Shown piece after piece: positions 39,685 to 48,111 of a stretch of DNA of 64,000 nucleotides. The position numbers and the translations under genes were made by a program. A model generated the notes under the pieces. It was given only the letters and a program-made list of their open reading frames with translations, searched no databases and was not told where the DNA came from. Positions within the stretch are counted from its first letter, which is position 1, and the number at the start of each line of letters is the position of its first letter. Origin of the DNA: Acidiphilium sp. C61 (GTDB lineage Bacteria > Pseudomonadota > Alphaproteobacteria > Acetobacterales > Acetobacteraceae); contig NZ_CACTIA010000005.1 in the NCBI RefSeq assembly GCF_902712915.1, positions 2,826,501 through 2,890,500 of the forward strand, in the 5' to 3' direction.

Positions 39685-41457
39685 TTGACCGCACCATCCA
39701 ACGAGGCTTCCGCCACCCCGCCCCGCCGCGCGCTCGACCGTCGCCTGATCGCGGCGGGGCAGGGGGCGCGGCGCTGGCTCGCGCTCGCCATCGGGCTCGG
39801 CCTCGCCGCCGGCCTCGCGGTGATCGCTCAGGCGCTGCTGCTCGCCCATGTCGTCACCGCGCTGATCTTCCGCCACGAAGCCGCCGCCGCGCTGGCGCTG
39901 CCGCTCGCGGCGCTGGCCGGGCTGCTGCTCCTGCGCGCGGCTTTGAGCTTTGCTGCTGAACACGCCGCCCACCACGCCGCCGCCGCGGTCAAGCTCTCGC
40001 TCCGCCGCACCCTGCTCGACCATCTCTTCGCCCTCGGCCCCGCTTACGCCGCCGGCGAGCGCAGCGCCGACCTCGCCGCCACCCTGCTCGACGGTGTCGA
40101 GGCGCTGGAGCCCTATCTCGCCCGCTACCTGCCGCAGATGGCGCTGGTCGCACTGGTCCCGCTCGCCATTCTCGCCGCCATCTTCCCGGTGGACTGGATC
40201 AGCTTCCTCGTCCTGCTCGTCACCGGCCCGATCATCCCGGTCTTCATGGTCTTTGTCGGCTACCGCGCCGAGGCGATCAACCGCCGGCAATGGCGCGAAT
40301 TGCTGACCATGAGCGCCCGCTTCCTCGATGCCGTGCAGGGGATCACCACGCTGCGGCTGTTCGGCCGCGCGCGCGACGAGATCGCGCTGATCGGGCGCAT
40401 CGCCGATGAATACCGCCGCGCCACCATGGCCGGGCTGCGCATCGCCTTCCTCACCTCGGCGGTGCTGGAATTCTTCGCCTCGCTCTCGATCGCCCTGGTC
40501 GCCGTGCTGTTCGGCGCGCGGCTGCTGCACGGGCATATCGGCTTCTTTCCCGCCTTCTTCGTGCTGCTGCTGGTGCCGGAATTCTTCCTCCCCCTGCGCG
40601 GCCTCGCCACCCATTACCACGCGCGAATGACGGCGCTGGCCGCCGCCGGCCGCATCTTCGACGTGCTCGATACACAACCCGCGACGACCTGGGGCGATGC
40701 CGCTCCGCCATCCGGTCCGCTGTCGCTGCGCTGCGCCGGCCTCACCATCGCCCACGAGCCCGGCCAGACGGTGCTGCACGGGATCGACTGCGCCTTTCCC
40801 GCCGGCACGCTCACCGCCATCGTCGGCCGCTCCGGTGCGGGCAAATCCACCCTCGCCGCCGCCCTGCTCGGCTTCGTCGCCCCGCACTCCGGCGCCGTCC
40901 TCGTCAATGACGACACCGCGCTCACCGCGCTCGACCGTGAGGCCTGGTGGGCGCAACTCGCCTATGTGCCGCAGACCCCCCGCGTCTTCGCCGGCACGAT
41001 CGCCGCGAACCTGCGCCTCGCCCGGCCGGAAGCGGACGACGCGGCGCTGCGCGAGGCCCTCCGCCGCGCCCGCCTGCTCGACGAGATCGACCGCCTGCCC
41101 GCCGGGATCGAGACAAGCATCGGCGATGGCGGCGCCGGGCTCTCCGGCGGCCAGGTCCAGCGCCTCGCCCTTGCCCGCGCCTTCCTGCGCGACGCGCGGC
41201 TGCTGATCCTCGACGAAGCCACCGCCCATCTCGACCTCGAAACCGAGGCCGAGATCGCCGCCGCCATCGCCGACCTCGCCCGCGGCCGCACCGCGATCCT
41301 GATCGCCCACCGCCTCGCCACGGTGCGCCGGGCCGACCGCATCCTGGTGCTGGAGGGCGGGCGCCTCGCCGAATCCGGCACGCATGACGAGCTGCTCGCC
41401 CGCGGCGGCGCTTACGCCGCCCTGCTCGGCGCCGCGGAGGCACCATGCGCGACCTGA
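39685..41457 (+). CDS. cydD: Thiol reductant ABC exporter subunit CydD
   Basis: An ABC half-transporter of 590 residues: six membrane segments (about 25-330), then an ATPase with Walker A GRSGAGKSTLAA, signature LSGGQVQR and LLILDEATAHLD. With CydC it exports glutathione and cysteine to the periplasm, needed for assembly of cytochrome bd. The start is TTG 39685 with AGAGGA five bases upstream. The end overlaps cydC by 13 bases. Confidence 0.93.
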   Translation: MTAPSNEASATPPRRALDRRLIAAGQGARRWLALAIGLGLAAGLAVIAQALLLAHVVTALIFRHEAAAALALPLAALAGLLLLRAALSFAAEHAAHHAAAAVKLSLRRTLLDHLFALGPAYAAGERSADLAATLLDGVEALEPYLARYLPQMALVALVPLAILAAIFPVDWISFLVLLVTGPIIPVFMVFVGYRAEAINRRQWRELLTMSARFLDAVQGITTLRLFGRARDEIALIGRIADEYRRATMAGLRIAFLTSAVLEFFASLSIALVAVLFGARLLHGHIGFFPAFFVLLLVPEFFLPLRGLATHYHARMTALAAAGRIFDVLDTQPATTWGDAAPPSGPLSLRCAGLTIAHEPGQTVLHGIDCAFPAGTLTAIVGRSGAGKSTLAAALLGFVAPHSGAVLVNDDTALTALDREAWWAQLAYVPQTPRVFAGTIAANLRLARPEADDAALREALRRARLLDEIDRLPAGIETSIGDGGAGLSGGQVQRLALARAFLRDARLLILDEATAHLDLETEAEIAAAIADLARGRTAILIAHRLATVRRADRILVLEGGRLAESGTHDELLARGGAYAALLGAAEAPCAT

Positions 41458-43199
41458 TCCGCCTGCTCCGCCTCTACGCGCCCTACCGGGCCTGGGTGCT
41501 CGCCGGCGTAGCACTCGGCCTGCTCACCGTGCTGGCGAATTTCGCCCTGCTCGCGCTCTCCGGCTGGTTCCTCGCCGCCACCGGCGTCGCCGGCCTCGCC
41601 GGCTACGCGGCGCAGAACGTGTTCAATTTCTTCACCCCGGCCGCCGGGGTGCGCTTCTTCGCCACCCTGCGCGTGCTCGCCCGCTATGCCGGCAGGCTGG
41701 TCGATCACGAGGCGACGTTCCGCCTGCTCGCCCGGCTGCGGATGGTCGCCTATGCCGGGCTCGAACCGCTCGCCCCGGTCGGCCTCGCCGGCGAGCGCGG
41801 CGGCGACCTGCTCTCCCGCCTCGTCGCCGATATCGACCGGCTGGGCGATTTTTTTCTCCGCGTCGTCTCGCCCTTCGTGATCGCGGCTGCGGCGGCGCTG
41901 GTCATGGCGCTCGGCTTCGCCATCGTCTCGCCCGCGGCCGGGCTGCTGCTCCTGCTCGGCCTGACCATCGCCGGCGTCGCGGTGCCGCTGGCGAGCCTCG
42001 GTCTCGGCCGCAACCCCGCCCGCGCCGCCGTCGCGGTGCAGGTGCAGCTGCGCGCCGATCTCGTCGATTCCGTCCAGGGCATGGCCGAACTGCTCACCTG
42101 CAATGCGAGCGGGGCGATGGCGGCGCGGGTCGATGCGGCGAGCGTCGCCCTGCTCGCCGCCCAGCGCCGCCTCGCGGCGATCGCAGGCTTCGGCGCCGCC
42201 GCCATCCTGCTCGCCTCCGGCCTGACCATGCTGGCGATGCTCCCGCTCGCAGGCACGCTGGCGGCGGCGCACCGCATCGCCGGCCCGGTCATCGCCCTGC
42301 TCGCCCTCGGCGCGATGGCCGCCTTCGAAGCGGTCGCCCCGCTGCCGGCCGCCTTCCAGCTCCTCGGCGGCATGGCCGAATCCGCCCGCCGCGTCTTCGA
42401 CCTGCTCGACCGTCCGCCCCCCGTCGCCGAGCCCGCCTCCAGCCCGCCCCGCCCGGCCCGGCTCGACCTCAGGCTCGATGGCGTCTCGCTCCGCTATCCC
42501 GACGCCGCCCATGCGGCGCTCGCCGGCATCGACCTCGCGATCGCCGAGGGCGAGCACGTCACCATTCTCGGCCGCAGCGGCGCGGGCAAGACCTCGCTGT
42601 TCAACCTGCTGCTCCGCTTCGCCCCGCCCGCGGCGGGCAGCGCCACGCTCGGCGGCGTCGATCTCGCCACCATCCGCGGCGATGACCTGCGCTCGCTCTT
42701 CACCGTGGTCTCGCAGACCACCGCGATCTTCGCCGGCACCCTGCGCGACAACCTCCTCCTCGCCCGCCCGGATGCCGACGACGCGGCACTCTGGCGCGCG
42801 CTCGAGATAGCCCGCCTCGCCGATTTCGTCAGCACCCGTCCCGACGGCCTCGATTCGCTGGTGGGCGAGGCGGGGGCAAAACTCTCCGGCGGCGAGGCGC
42901 GGCGGCTCTCGCTCGCCCGCGCCGCCCTGCGCGCCACCCCCTTCCTGCTGCTCGACGAGCCGACCGAGGGGCTCGACCCGCTGACCGAGGCTGAATTCCG
43001 CCGCGCGCTCGCCGGCCTTGCCGCCGGGCGCACGGTCATCGCCATCACCCACCGTCTCGACCACCTCGCCGATGACGACCGCGTGGTGATGCTGGAGCAG
43101 GGCCGCATCGTCGCCGATGGCCGCTTCGGCGCGCTCCGCCGGGGCGAGGGGCCTGTGGCGCGGCTGTCACGGCTGCGGGAGATGTCGCGCCACTTCTGA
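41445..43199 (+). CDS. cydC: Thiol reductant ABC exporter subunit CydC
   Basis: Partner of CydD, 584 residues: membrane domain (about 15-315, including LLALSGWFLAATGVAG) and ATPase with Walker A GRSGAGKTSLFN, signature LSGGEARR and LLLDEPTEGLD. GGAGGC precedes ATG 41445 inside the end of cydD. The gene is followed by a gap of 119 bases with an FNR-type site and then cydA, so cydDC and cydAB are probably separately regulated units. Confidence 0.93.
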   Translation: MRDLIRLLRLYAPYRAWVLAGVALGLLTVLANFALLALSGWFLAATGVAGLAGYAAQNVFNFFTPAAGVRFFATLRVLARYAGRLVDHEATFRLLARLRMVAYAGLEPLAPVGLAGERGGDLLSRLVADIDRLGDFFLRVVSPFVIAAAAALVMALGFAIVSPAAGLLLLLGLTIAGVAVPLASLGLGRNPARAAVAVQVQLRADLVDSVQGMAELLTCNASGAMAARVDAASVALLAAQRRLAAIAGFGAAAILLASGLTMLAMLPLAGTLAAAHRIAGPVIALLALGAMAAFEAVAPLPAAFQLLGGMAESARRVFDLLDRPPPVAEPASSPPRPARLDLRLDGVSLRYPDAAHAALAGIDLAIAEGEHVTILGRSGAGKTSLFNLLLRFAPPAAGSATLGGVDLATIRGDDLRSLFTVVSQTTAIFAGTLRDNLLLARPDADDAALWRALEIARLADFVSTRPDGLDSLVGEAGAKLSGGEARRLSLARAALRATPFLLLDEPTEGLDPLTEAEFRRALAGLAAGRTVIAITHRLDHLADDDRVVMLEQGRIVADGRFGALRRGEGPVARLSRLREMSRHF

Positions 43200-43215
43200 G
43201 CCCGCCTGCAACGGA

Positions 43216-43229
43216 TTGATACAGATCAA
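43216..43229 (+). promoter_or_regulatory. FNR-type palindrome upstream of cydA
   Basis: TTGAT-ACAG-ATCAA, a perfect match to the FNR/FixK consensus. TAACGC at 43251-43256 would be the -10 of a promoter with the palindrome near -41.5, the class II position for activation. About 55 bases then remain to the cydA start. Confidence 0.8.
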
Positions 43230-43318
43230 TGCGGCGCCGCCCCAGCGGTCTAACGCTCTGGGCAATGCCAACCACGGCCGGGCGGGGGTCCCGCCGGTCA
43301 TCGGGCCAGGAGTTCACC

Positions 43319-44932
43319 ATGATCGACCCGACAGTCGTCGACCTGTCGCGCCTGCAATTCGCGCTGACCGCGCTGTATCACTTCCTGTTCGTCCCCCTCA
43401 CGCTGGGGATGACCTTCCTGCTCGCGACGATGGAGACGGTCTACGTCATCACCGGCAAGCAGATCTACAAGGACATGGCCCTGTTCTGGGGCAAGCTGTT
43501 CGGCATCAACTTCGCCATCGGCGTTGCCACCGGCCTGACCATGGAATTCGAGTTCGGCACCAACTGGTCGATGTATTCGCATTTCGTGGGCGACGTCTTC
43601 GGCACCCCGCTCGCCATCGAGGGGCTGATGGCCTTCTTCATGGAAAGCACCTTCATCGGCCTGATGATCTTCGGCTGGGACCGGCTGAGCCGCCCCGCCC
43701 ACCTCGCCATCACCTATCTCGTCGCCCTCGGCTCGAATCTCTCGGCGCTGTGGATCCTGATCGCCAACGGCTTCATGCAGGACCCGACCGGCGCCAAATT
43801 CGACCCCGACACGATGCGGATGCAGTTCCACAGCTTCGCCTCCCTCGTCTTCAGCCAGGACGCGCAGGCGAAATTCGTCCACACCTCGATCGCCGGCTAC
43901 GTCACCGGCTCGATGTTCGTGATGGGCATCTCCGCCTACTACCTGCTGCGCCGCCAGCACCGCGAATTCGCCGCCCGCTCCTTCCGCATCGCCGCGATTT
44001 TCGGGCTGATCTCCACCCTCGGCGTGGTCACGCTGGGCGATGCGCTCGGCCGGATGGACTATCTGGTGCAGCCCGCCAAGCTCGCCGCGATGGAAGGCAT
44101 CTGGCACACCACCAAGGGGCCGGGCGCGCCGTGGCTGATCGCCGCCGTGCCGAACGACCGCACCCAGAAAAACGATTTCGAGATCGGCGTGCCCTATGTG
44201 CTGACCCCGCTGGTCGCGCATGCCTGGAACGTCCGCATCCCCGGCATCGCCGAACTCGAGCAGCAGGCGCAAACCCGCGCCGCCAAGGGCATCCAGGCGG
44301 TGATCGCGCTCAAGCAATATGGCGAAACCCACAGCCCGGCGGCACTCGCCGCCTTCCGCAAGAACGAGGCGGACATGGGCTACGGCTTCCTCGCCCAGCG
44401 CTTCGCGCCGGATCAGGATCTCTCCAGGATCACGCCCGCGAACCTGCCCGGCATCCTGCAGAAAACCGGCCGCGAATCGATCCCCAACGTCTTCGTCGAG
44501 TTCTGGAGCTTCCGCCTGATGGTCGGGCTTGGCCTCGCCTTCCTCGTGGTCTTCGCCTTCGGCGCCTATTACAGCCTGCGCAACGAGCTTGAGAAACACC
44601 CGATGGTGATGCGCGCGGCGATGTGGGCGATCCCGCTGCCGGTGCTGGCCTGCGAATTCGGCTGGATCACCGCCGAGAACGGCCGCCAGCCCTGGACGGT
44701 CTATGGCTGGCTGCCGACCTTCCAGTCCGCCTCCAGCCACTCGGTCGGCTACATGCTGTTCTCGCTGATCGGCTTCGCCCTGCTCTACAGCCTGTTCATC
44801 GCCGCCGAGCTTTACCTGATGTTCAAATACGCAAGGCTCGGCCCCGGCGAGCACGCCCATCCCCGCCCGGTCGAGGCTCCGGTCGGCGTCGGACTGATGC
44901 GCCCCGGCTTCGCCGACAAGTCCTGGCAATAA
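43319..44932 (+). CDS. cydA: Cytochrome bd ubiquinol oxidase subunit I
   Basis: The 537-residue haem subunit of the high-affinity quinol oxidase. Haem ligands are visible: His21 (LYHFLFVPLTLG), the second His in KFVHTSIAGY and Met in EFWSFRLMVGLG. The quinol loop between them is long, as in E. coli-type CydA, rather than the short CioA loop. About nine membrane segments. AGGAG lies six bases before ATG 43319. Cotranscribed with cydB (12-base gap) and two small membrane ORFs. Confidence 0.96.
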   Translation: MIDPTVVDLSRLQFALTALYHFLFVPLTLGMTFLLATMETVYVITGKQIYKDMALFWGKLFGINFAIGVATGLTMEFEFGTNWSMYSHFVGDVFGTPLAIEGLMAFFMESTFIGLMIFGWDRLSRPAHLAITYLVALGSNLSALWILIANGFMQDPTGAKFDPDTMRMQFHSFASLVFSQDAQAKFVHTSIAGYVTGSMFVMGISAYYLLRRQHREFAARSFRIAAIFGLISTLGVVTLGDALGRMDYLVQPAKLAAMEGIWHTTKGPGAPWLIAAVPNDRTQKNDFEIGVPYVLTPLVAHAWNVRIPGIAELEQQAQTRAAKGIQAVIALKQYGETHSPAALAAFRKNEADMGYGFLAQRFAPDQDLSRITPANLPGILQKTGRESIPNVFVEFWSFRLMVGLGLAFLVVFAFGAYYSLRNELEKHPMVMRAAMWAIPLPVLACEFGWITAENGRQPWTVYGWLPTFQSASSHSVGYMLFSLIGFALLYSLFIAAELYLMFKYARLGPGEHAHPRPVEAPVGVGLMRPGFADKSWQ

Positions 44933-44944
44933 GGAAACCGCGCC

Positions 44945-46084
44945 ATGGAACTCTATATCGCGCTCAAGCTCATCTGGGCGGTGCTGCTCGGGGTGCTGCT
45001 CTGCGGCCTCGCCATCATGGTGGGGATGGACATGGGGGTCGGCGCGCTGCTGCGCTTCGTCGGCCGCACCGATGCCGAGCGCCGCACCGCACTCGCCGTG
45101 ATCGGCCCGCACTGGGATGGCAACCAGGTCTGGTTCATCCTCGGCGGCGGCGCCATCTTCGCCGCCTTCCCGACGCTCTACGCCACCTCCTTCTCGACCT
45201 TCTACGTGGTGATGATCCTGCTGCTCTTCAGCATGATCATGCGCCCGGTCGCCTTCGAATACCGCTCCAAGGTCGATGCAAGGCGCTGGCGCTCGACCTG
45301 GGACTGGGCATTCCTGATCTCCGGCGCCCTGCCGATGATCATCTACGGTGCCGCCTTCGGCAACGTGCTCCAGGGGGTGGGGTTCCATTTCGGCTGGGAC
45401 GGCCAGTATTACCAGGACGAGAGCTTCGTCTGGTACCTGCTCAACCCCTTCGCGGTGATGTGCGGCGTGATGTCGCTCGCCCTTGCCGTCCATCAGGGCG
45501 GGGCGATGCTGATGATCCGCGGCGAGGGCCCGATCGCCGAGCGCGCCCGGCGCTACGCGGTGCCCGCCGGCCTGCTCGCCGCCGCCCTGTTCACGATCGG
45601 TGGCGTCTGGGTCCGCTTCATCAAGGGCTTCGCCTACACCGCCCCGGTCAACCCGGCGATGCCGGCGACCCCGCTCGGCGGCCCTGCGGTCGCGATGCGC
45701 GCGGGCGCCTGGATGGACAATTTCCACCAGCACCCGGTGCTCTGGCTGCTGCCGGCTGTGGGCCTGTTCGGCATGATCGCGGGCCTGCTCGCGCTCGCCG
45801 CCCGCAAGCCGATCCTCGGCTGGTGGCTCGGCGCGCTGGCCTGGATCGGCACGATCTTCACCACCGGGGCGGCGATGTTCCCCTTCCTGATGCCCTCCAC
45901 CACCGCCCCGGCGCAGAGCCTGACGGTGTGGAACGCCTCCGGCAGCGCCTATAATCTCGGCTGGATGCTGGCCTTCGCGCTGGTCTTCGTGCCGATCATC
46001 CTGAGCTACACGGCCTGGGCCTTCCGCGTCATGCGCGGCAAGGTGAAAACCGAGGCCGTCATCGCCAACGACCACTCCTATTGA
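44945..46084 (+). CDS. cydB: Cytochrome bd ubiquinol oxidase subunit II
   Basis: A 379-residue polytopic partner of CydA. Opens with LKLIWAVLLGVLLCGLAIMVGMDMGVG and the conserved WDGNQVWFILGGG and MRPVAFEYRSK segments. No haem ligands expected. A good AAGGA site lies upstream. The stop is followed by a small CydX-like ORF with its own GGGAGG. Confidence 0.95.
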   Translation: MELYIALKLIWAVLLGVLLCGLAIMVGMDMGVGALLRFVGRTDAERRTALAVIGPHWDGNQVWFILGGGAIFAAFPTLYATSFSTFYVVMILLLFSMIMRPVAFEYRSKVDARRWRSTWDWAFLISGALPMIIYGAAFGNVLQGVGFHFGWDGQYYQDESFVWYLLNPFAVMCGVMSLALAVHQGGAMLMIRGEGPIAERARRYAVPAGLLAAALFTIGGVWVRFIKGFAYTAPVNPAMPATPLGGPAVAMRAGAWMDNFHQHPVLWLLPAVGLFGMIAGLLALAARKPILGWWLGALAWIGTIFTTGAAMFPFLMPSTTAPAQSLTVWNASGSAYNLGWMLAFALVFVPIILSYTAWAFRVMRGKVKTEAVIANDHSY

Positions 46085-46101
46085 AGCGGGAGGCACCATC
46101 C

Positions 46102-46311
46102 ATGCTGTCCATGATCAAGTTCGTCGCCCTCGGGGGCATCCTGGTCGCCGCCATCCTGCTCGCGGTGGTCACCGGCGATGAAGGCCCCTGGTATTTCGGC
46201 TGGCTCGTCGGCACGGTGATGATCGTGCTGATCGCCGCCAGCGGTGCCGTGCTGTTCGAGGCGCAGGAAAGCGCCGTCCGCGCCCGCAACCACAACAGCA
46301 ACCACGTTTGA
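46102..46311 (+). CDS. cydX: CydX-like small subunit with an extra N-terminal membrane segment
   Basis: A 69-residue protein directly after cydB (GGGAGG eight bases before ATG 46102). Residues 35-60 (PWYFGWLVGTVMIVL, then AVLFEAQES) match the core of E. coli CydX (WYFAWILGT, then ALEHVES; 37 residues, recalled from memory). CydX binds CydAB and stabilises the haems. Unlike CydX it has an additional hydrophobic segment, residues 5-25, so it should cross the membrane twice. A GTG at about 46165 would give a standard-sized form but has no ribosome binding site. Confidence 0.72.
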   Translation: MLSMIKFVALGGILVAAILLAVVTGDEGPWYFGWLVGTVMIVLIAASGAVLFEAQESAVRARNHNSNHV

Positions 46312-46323
46312 GGAGACCCCCCC

Positions 46324-46422
46324 ATGCTCGGCGGACTCGAAGGCCTCATCCTGTTCATCCCGTTCGTCTATTTCGGGCTCTACGTCATCGCCTGGCTCTA
46401 CGCCCGCCGCCATTTCCCCTGA
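46324..46422 (+). CDS. Second tiny membrane ORF of the cyd operon
   Basis: A 32-codon frame (ATG 46324, TGA 46420-46422) with GAGGAG eight bases upstream. The peptide (MLGGLEGLILFIPFVYFGL...) has one membrane helix and ends with a basic ARRHFP tail, suggesting the C-terminus is cytoplasmic. It sits 12 bases after the CydX-like gene and before a strong hairpin, so it is the last gene of the cyd transcript. I see no similarity to CydH, YbgE or other known small oxidase subunits. Coding potential rests on ribosome binding site, hydrophobicity and position. Confidence 0.6.
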   Translation: MLGGLEGLILFIPFVYFGLYVIAWLYARRHFP

Positions 46423-46439
46423 CGGCGCGGGAATGCGCG

Positions 46440-46468
46440 CGCGCCCCGATCCGCTGGATCGGGGCGCG
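46440..46468 (+). terminator. Hairpin ending the cyd operon
   Basis: Perfect 13-bp stem CGCGCCCCGATCC / GGATCGGGGCGCG with a three-base loop, 18 bases after the last cyd ORF. No T-run follows, so it may protect the 3' end or act with Rho rather than as a classic intrinsic terminator. Confidence 0.55.
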
Positions 46469-46516
46469 TTGGCGCATCCGCCACCACGCGGTGCCGTATT
46501 CGGTTTATCAACACAA

Positions 46517-46558
46517 CAGAGCACGACATCCGATCCTGATGGATCGGAACGTGCTCTG
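46517..46558. repeat. Palindromic repeat, copy 6 (unit A singlet)
   Basis: CAGAGCACG (46517-46525) / CGTGCTCTG (46550-46558) around CCGATCC-TGAT-GGATCGG. Both arms are perfect. This copy lies between convergent transcripts but does not supply a stop codon. Confidence 0.85.
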
Positions 46559-46569
46559 GAAAGAGGGGT

Positions 46570-47016
46570 TCAGAACAGGAACGTATGCTCGCCGGTGCTG
46601 GTCACCGCGCGGGCCATGGCGGCGAGCGCTTCCGTGGGCATGTCCGGCCCGGTCGAGACGATCCGCATCGCCCCGCAGCCGGCCGCCCGCGCCATCGCCG
46701 CGAGCCGCGTCGCCATGGCGGCGCGCAGCTCCCGCCCATGCAGCGGGTCCATCACCGCGAAGGGCCGCACAGCCATCACCATCCCGTGCTCGATGTCGCT
46801 CACGCACCGGTAACAGGCGAGGCCGCACGGATTGTCGCGCCGCACCCAGCGGATCGTGATCGTCCCGCGCCGGTTCGGGTCCGCCCCGAGCAGCCCGCGC
46901 GCGTGGCGGCGCCAGCGCGGCAAGTCCAGCCAGGGCTGCACGAGGCGCGCCAGCACGAAACACGGGTCGATCTGCGCCTCGTTCATCGGTTCAATCAGGA
47001 ATGCCGGTTCGTGCAT
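46570..47016 (-). CDS. GNAT-like acyltransferase, weak match
   Basis: A 148-residue protein whose overall pattern (N-terminal MNEAQIDPCFVLA, central strands ITIRWVRRDNPCGLACYR, MAVRPFAVMD, then helix LAAMARAAGCGAMRIVS) resembles the GNAT fold, but the acetyl-CoA loop is not clearly present. Start is uncertain: ATG 47016 with GAGG close upstream, or ATG 47028/47025. An FNR-type palindrome lies 54-67 bases upstream, so oxygen-responsive expression is likely. Function otherwise unknown. Confidence 0.6.
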   Translation of the reverse strand: MHEPAFLIEPMNEAQIDPCFVLARLVQPWLDLPRWRRHARGLLGADPNRRGTITIRWVRRDNPCGLACYRCVSDIEHGMVMAVRPFAVMDPLHGRELRAAMATRLAAMARAAGCGAMRIVSTGPDMPTEALAAMARAVTSTGEHTFLF

Positions 47017-47069
47017 GATCCTCATCATCAATAAGCATGACAGGATTGCCCGCCACGACGCCGCCCGCC

Positions 47070-47083
47070 TTGATCGAAATCAA
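47070..47083. promoter_or_regulatory. FNR-type palindrome between GNAT-like gene and fnr
   Basis: TTGAT-CGAA-ATCAA, a perfect match. It is much closer to the minus-strand GNAT-like gene (position consistent with activation) than to fnr, where it lies about 160 bases upstream and could serve autoregulation. Confidence 0.75.
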
Positions 47084-47179
47084 GTATTGCCGCCGGAACC
47101 CTGATCAAATTCCGGTTCAGATGCCGCCCCAGGCATGATTTCGATGACATAACGAACAGTCGGTTCAAAATGATTGCGG

Positions 47180-47209
47180 TTGCGCCCCGCGCGTCGGCTG
47201 GCCTAGATA
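47180..47209 (+). promoter_or_regulatory. Candidate promoter of the fnr-like gene
   Basis: TTGCGC (47180-47185), 18-base spacer, TAGATA (47204-47209), about 30 bases before the start codon. Confidence 0.45.
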
Positions 47210-47240
47210 CAACATTCTGAGACGTCAGAAGGGCGCGCAG

Positions 47241-47990
47241 ATGTTGGAGCAGCGGGATCGGGCGCATCGTTCGCCGATAAATCTTTCCGAAGCCATCATT
47301 CCGGGTCTGTGCGCGGGGTGCGGTGCGCGTCATATCGGCCTGTGCGACGCACTCGCCGACGAAGACCTGCACTTCCTCGCCAGCGTCGCCCGGCAGATCA
47401 CGGTCGCCCGCGGCCACAGCTTCGCCATCGAGGGCGACAGCGCACGCTATTTCTTCAACATCAATGCCGGCACTGCCCGCCTGCACAAGGATCTGCCGGA
47501 TGGCAGGCGGCAGATCACCGGCTTTGTCGGCCCCGGCGATTTCGTCGGCCTCGCCGCCGACGACCGCTACACCTTCAGCGCCGAGGCGATCGAGGATGTC
47601 CGCCTCTGCCGGTTCGACCGCACCGAGCTGCGCGGCGTCTTCTCCCGCTTCCCCGCACTCGAGCGCCGCCTGCTCGACGTCGCCTCGCACGAGCTGATCG
47701 TCGCCCAGGAACAGATGCTCCTGCTCGGCCGCAAGAGCGCGATCGAGCGTCTCGCCAGCTTCATCGATGGCTGGAGCCACCGCGCGATGCTGTGCGGCGG
47801 CGGCAGGGAATCGCTGCGCCTGCCGATGACCCGCACCGACCTTGCCGACTATCTCGGCCTGACCATCGAAACCGTCTCCCGCGCCCTCTCGGCGCTGCGC
47901 AAGCAGGGCGTGATCGACGTCACACCCGACCACAATATCAGCGTCGTCAAGCCGCACGCCCTGCACGAGATCGCCCGCGCCGGCGCCTAG
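47241..47990 (+). CDS. fnr: FNR/FnrN-type oxygen-sensing transcription regulator
   Basis: A Crp/Fnr-family regulator of 249 residues. Cys24, Cys27 and Cys35 in the N-terminal CAGCGARHIGLC and Cys123 in VRLCRFD are placed like the four [4Fe-4S] ligands of FNR, so oxygen sensing is expected. The HTH reads LADYLGLTIETVSRALS with the Glu-x2-Ser-Arg contacts that read TTGAT half-sites, and four such sites occur within 9 kb. AAGGG lies seven bases before ATG 47241. Its TAG stop is formed by the next repeat. Confidence 0.9.
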   Translation: MLEQRDRAHRSPINLSEAIIPGLCAGCGARHIGLCDALADEDLHFLASVARQITVARGHSFAIEGDSARYFFNINAGTARLHKDLPDGRRQITGFVGPGDFVGLAADDRYTFSAEAIEDVRLCRFDRTELRGVFSRFPALERRLLDVASHELIVAQEQMLLLGRKSAIERLASFIDGWSHRAMLCGGGRESLRLPMTRTDLADYLGLTIETVSRALSALRKQGVIDVTPDHNISVVKPHALHEIARAGA

Positions 47991-48027
47991 AGCATCATCC
48001 GATCCATCGGGATCGGAGCGTGCTCTA
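47988..48027. repeat. Palindromic repeat, copy 7 (unit A singlet)
   Basis: TAGAGCATCATCCGATC ... GGATCGGAGCGTGCTCTA. A mixed copy: the left arm is B-like (GCATCATCC), the right arm A-like (CGTGCTCTA). The left TAG is the stop codon of fnr (47988-47990). Confidence 0.85.
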
Positions 48028-48044
48028 TTCGCCCGCGCCAGCGT

Positions 48045-48058
48045 TTGACGCAGGTCAA
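48045..48058 (+). promoter_or_regulatory. FNR-like palindrome upstream of the CBS-BON gene
   Basis: TTGAC-GCAG-GTCAA, a symmetric variant of the FNR site with C/G at the inner positions, 54 bases before ATG 48112. Weaker than the perfect sites at 43216 and 47070. Confidence 0.5.
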
Positions 48059-48111
48059 TGCGCGCGGCGGGCAGCGCGCCCATCATCCCCCTCAGCCAGA
48101 AGGAGGATCCG

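Noticed and set aside
47101..47120. Second FNR site (TGATCAAATT) near the fnr gene
   Set aside because: Only one half-site is recognisable and the spacing to a partner does not fit N4.
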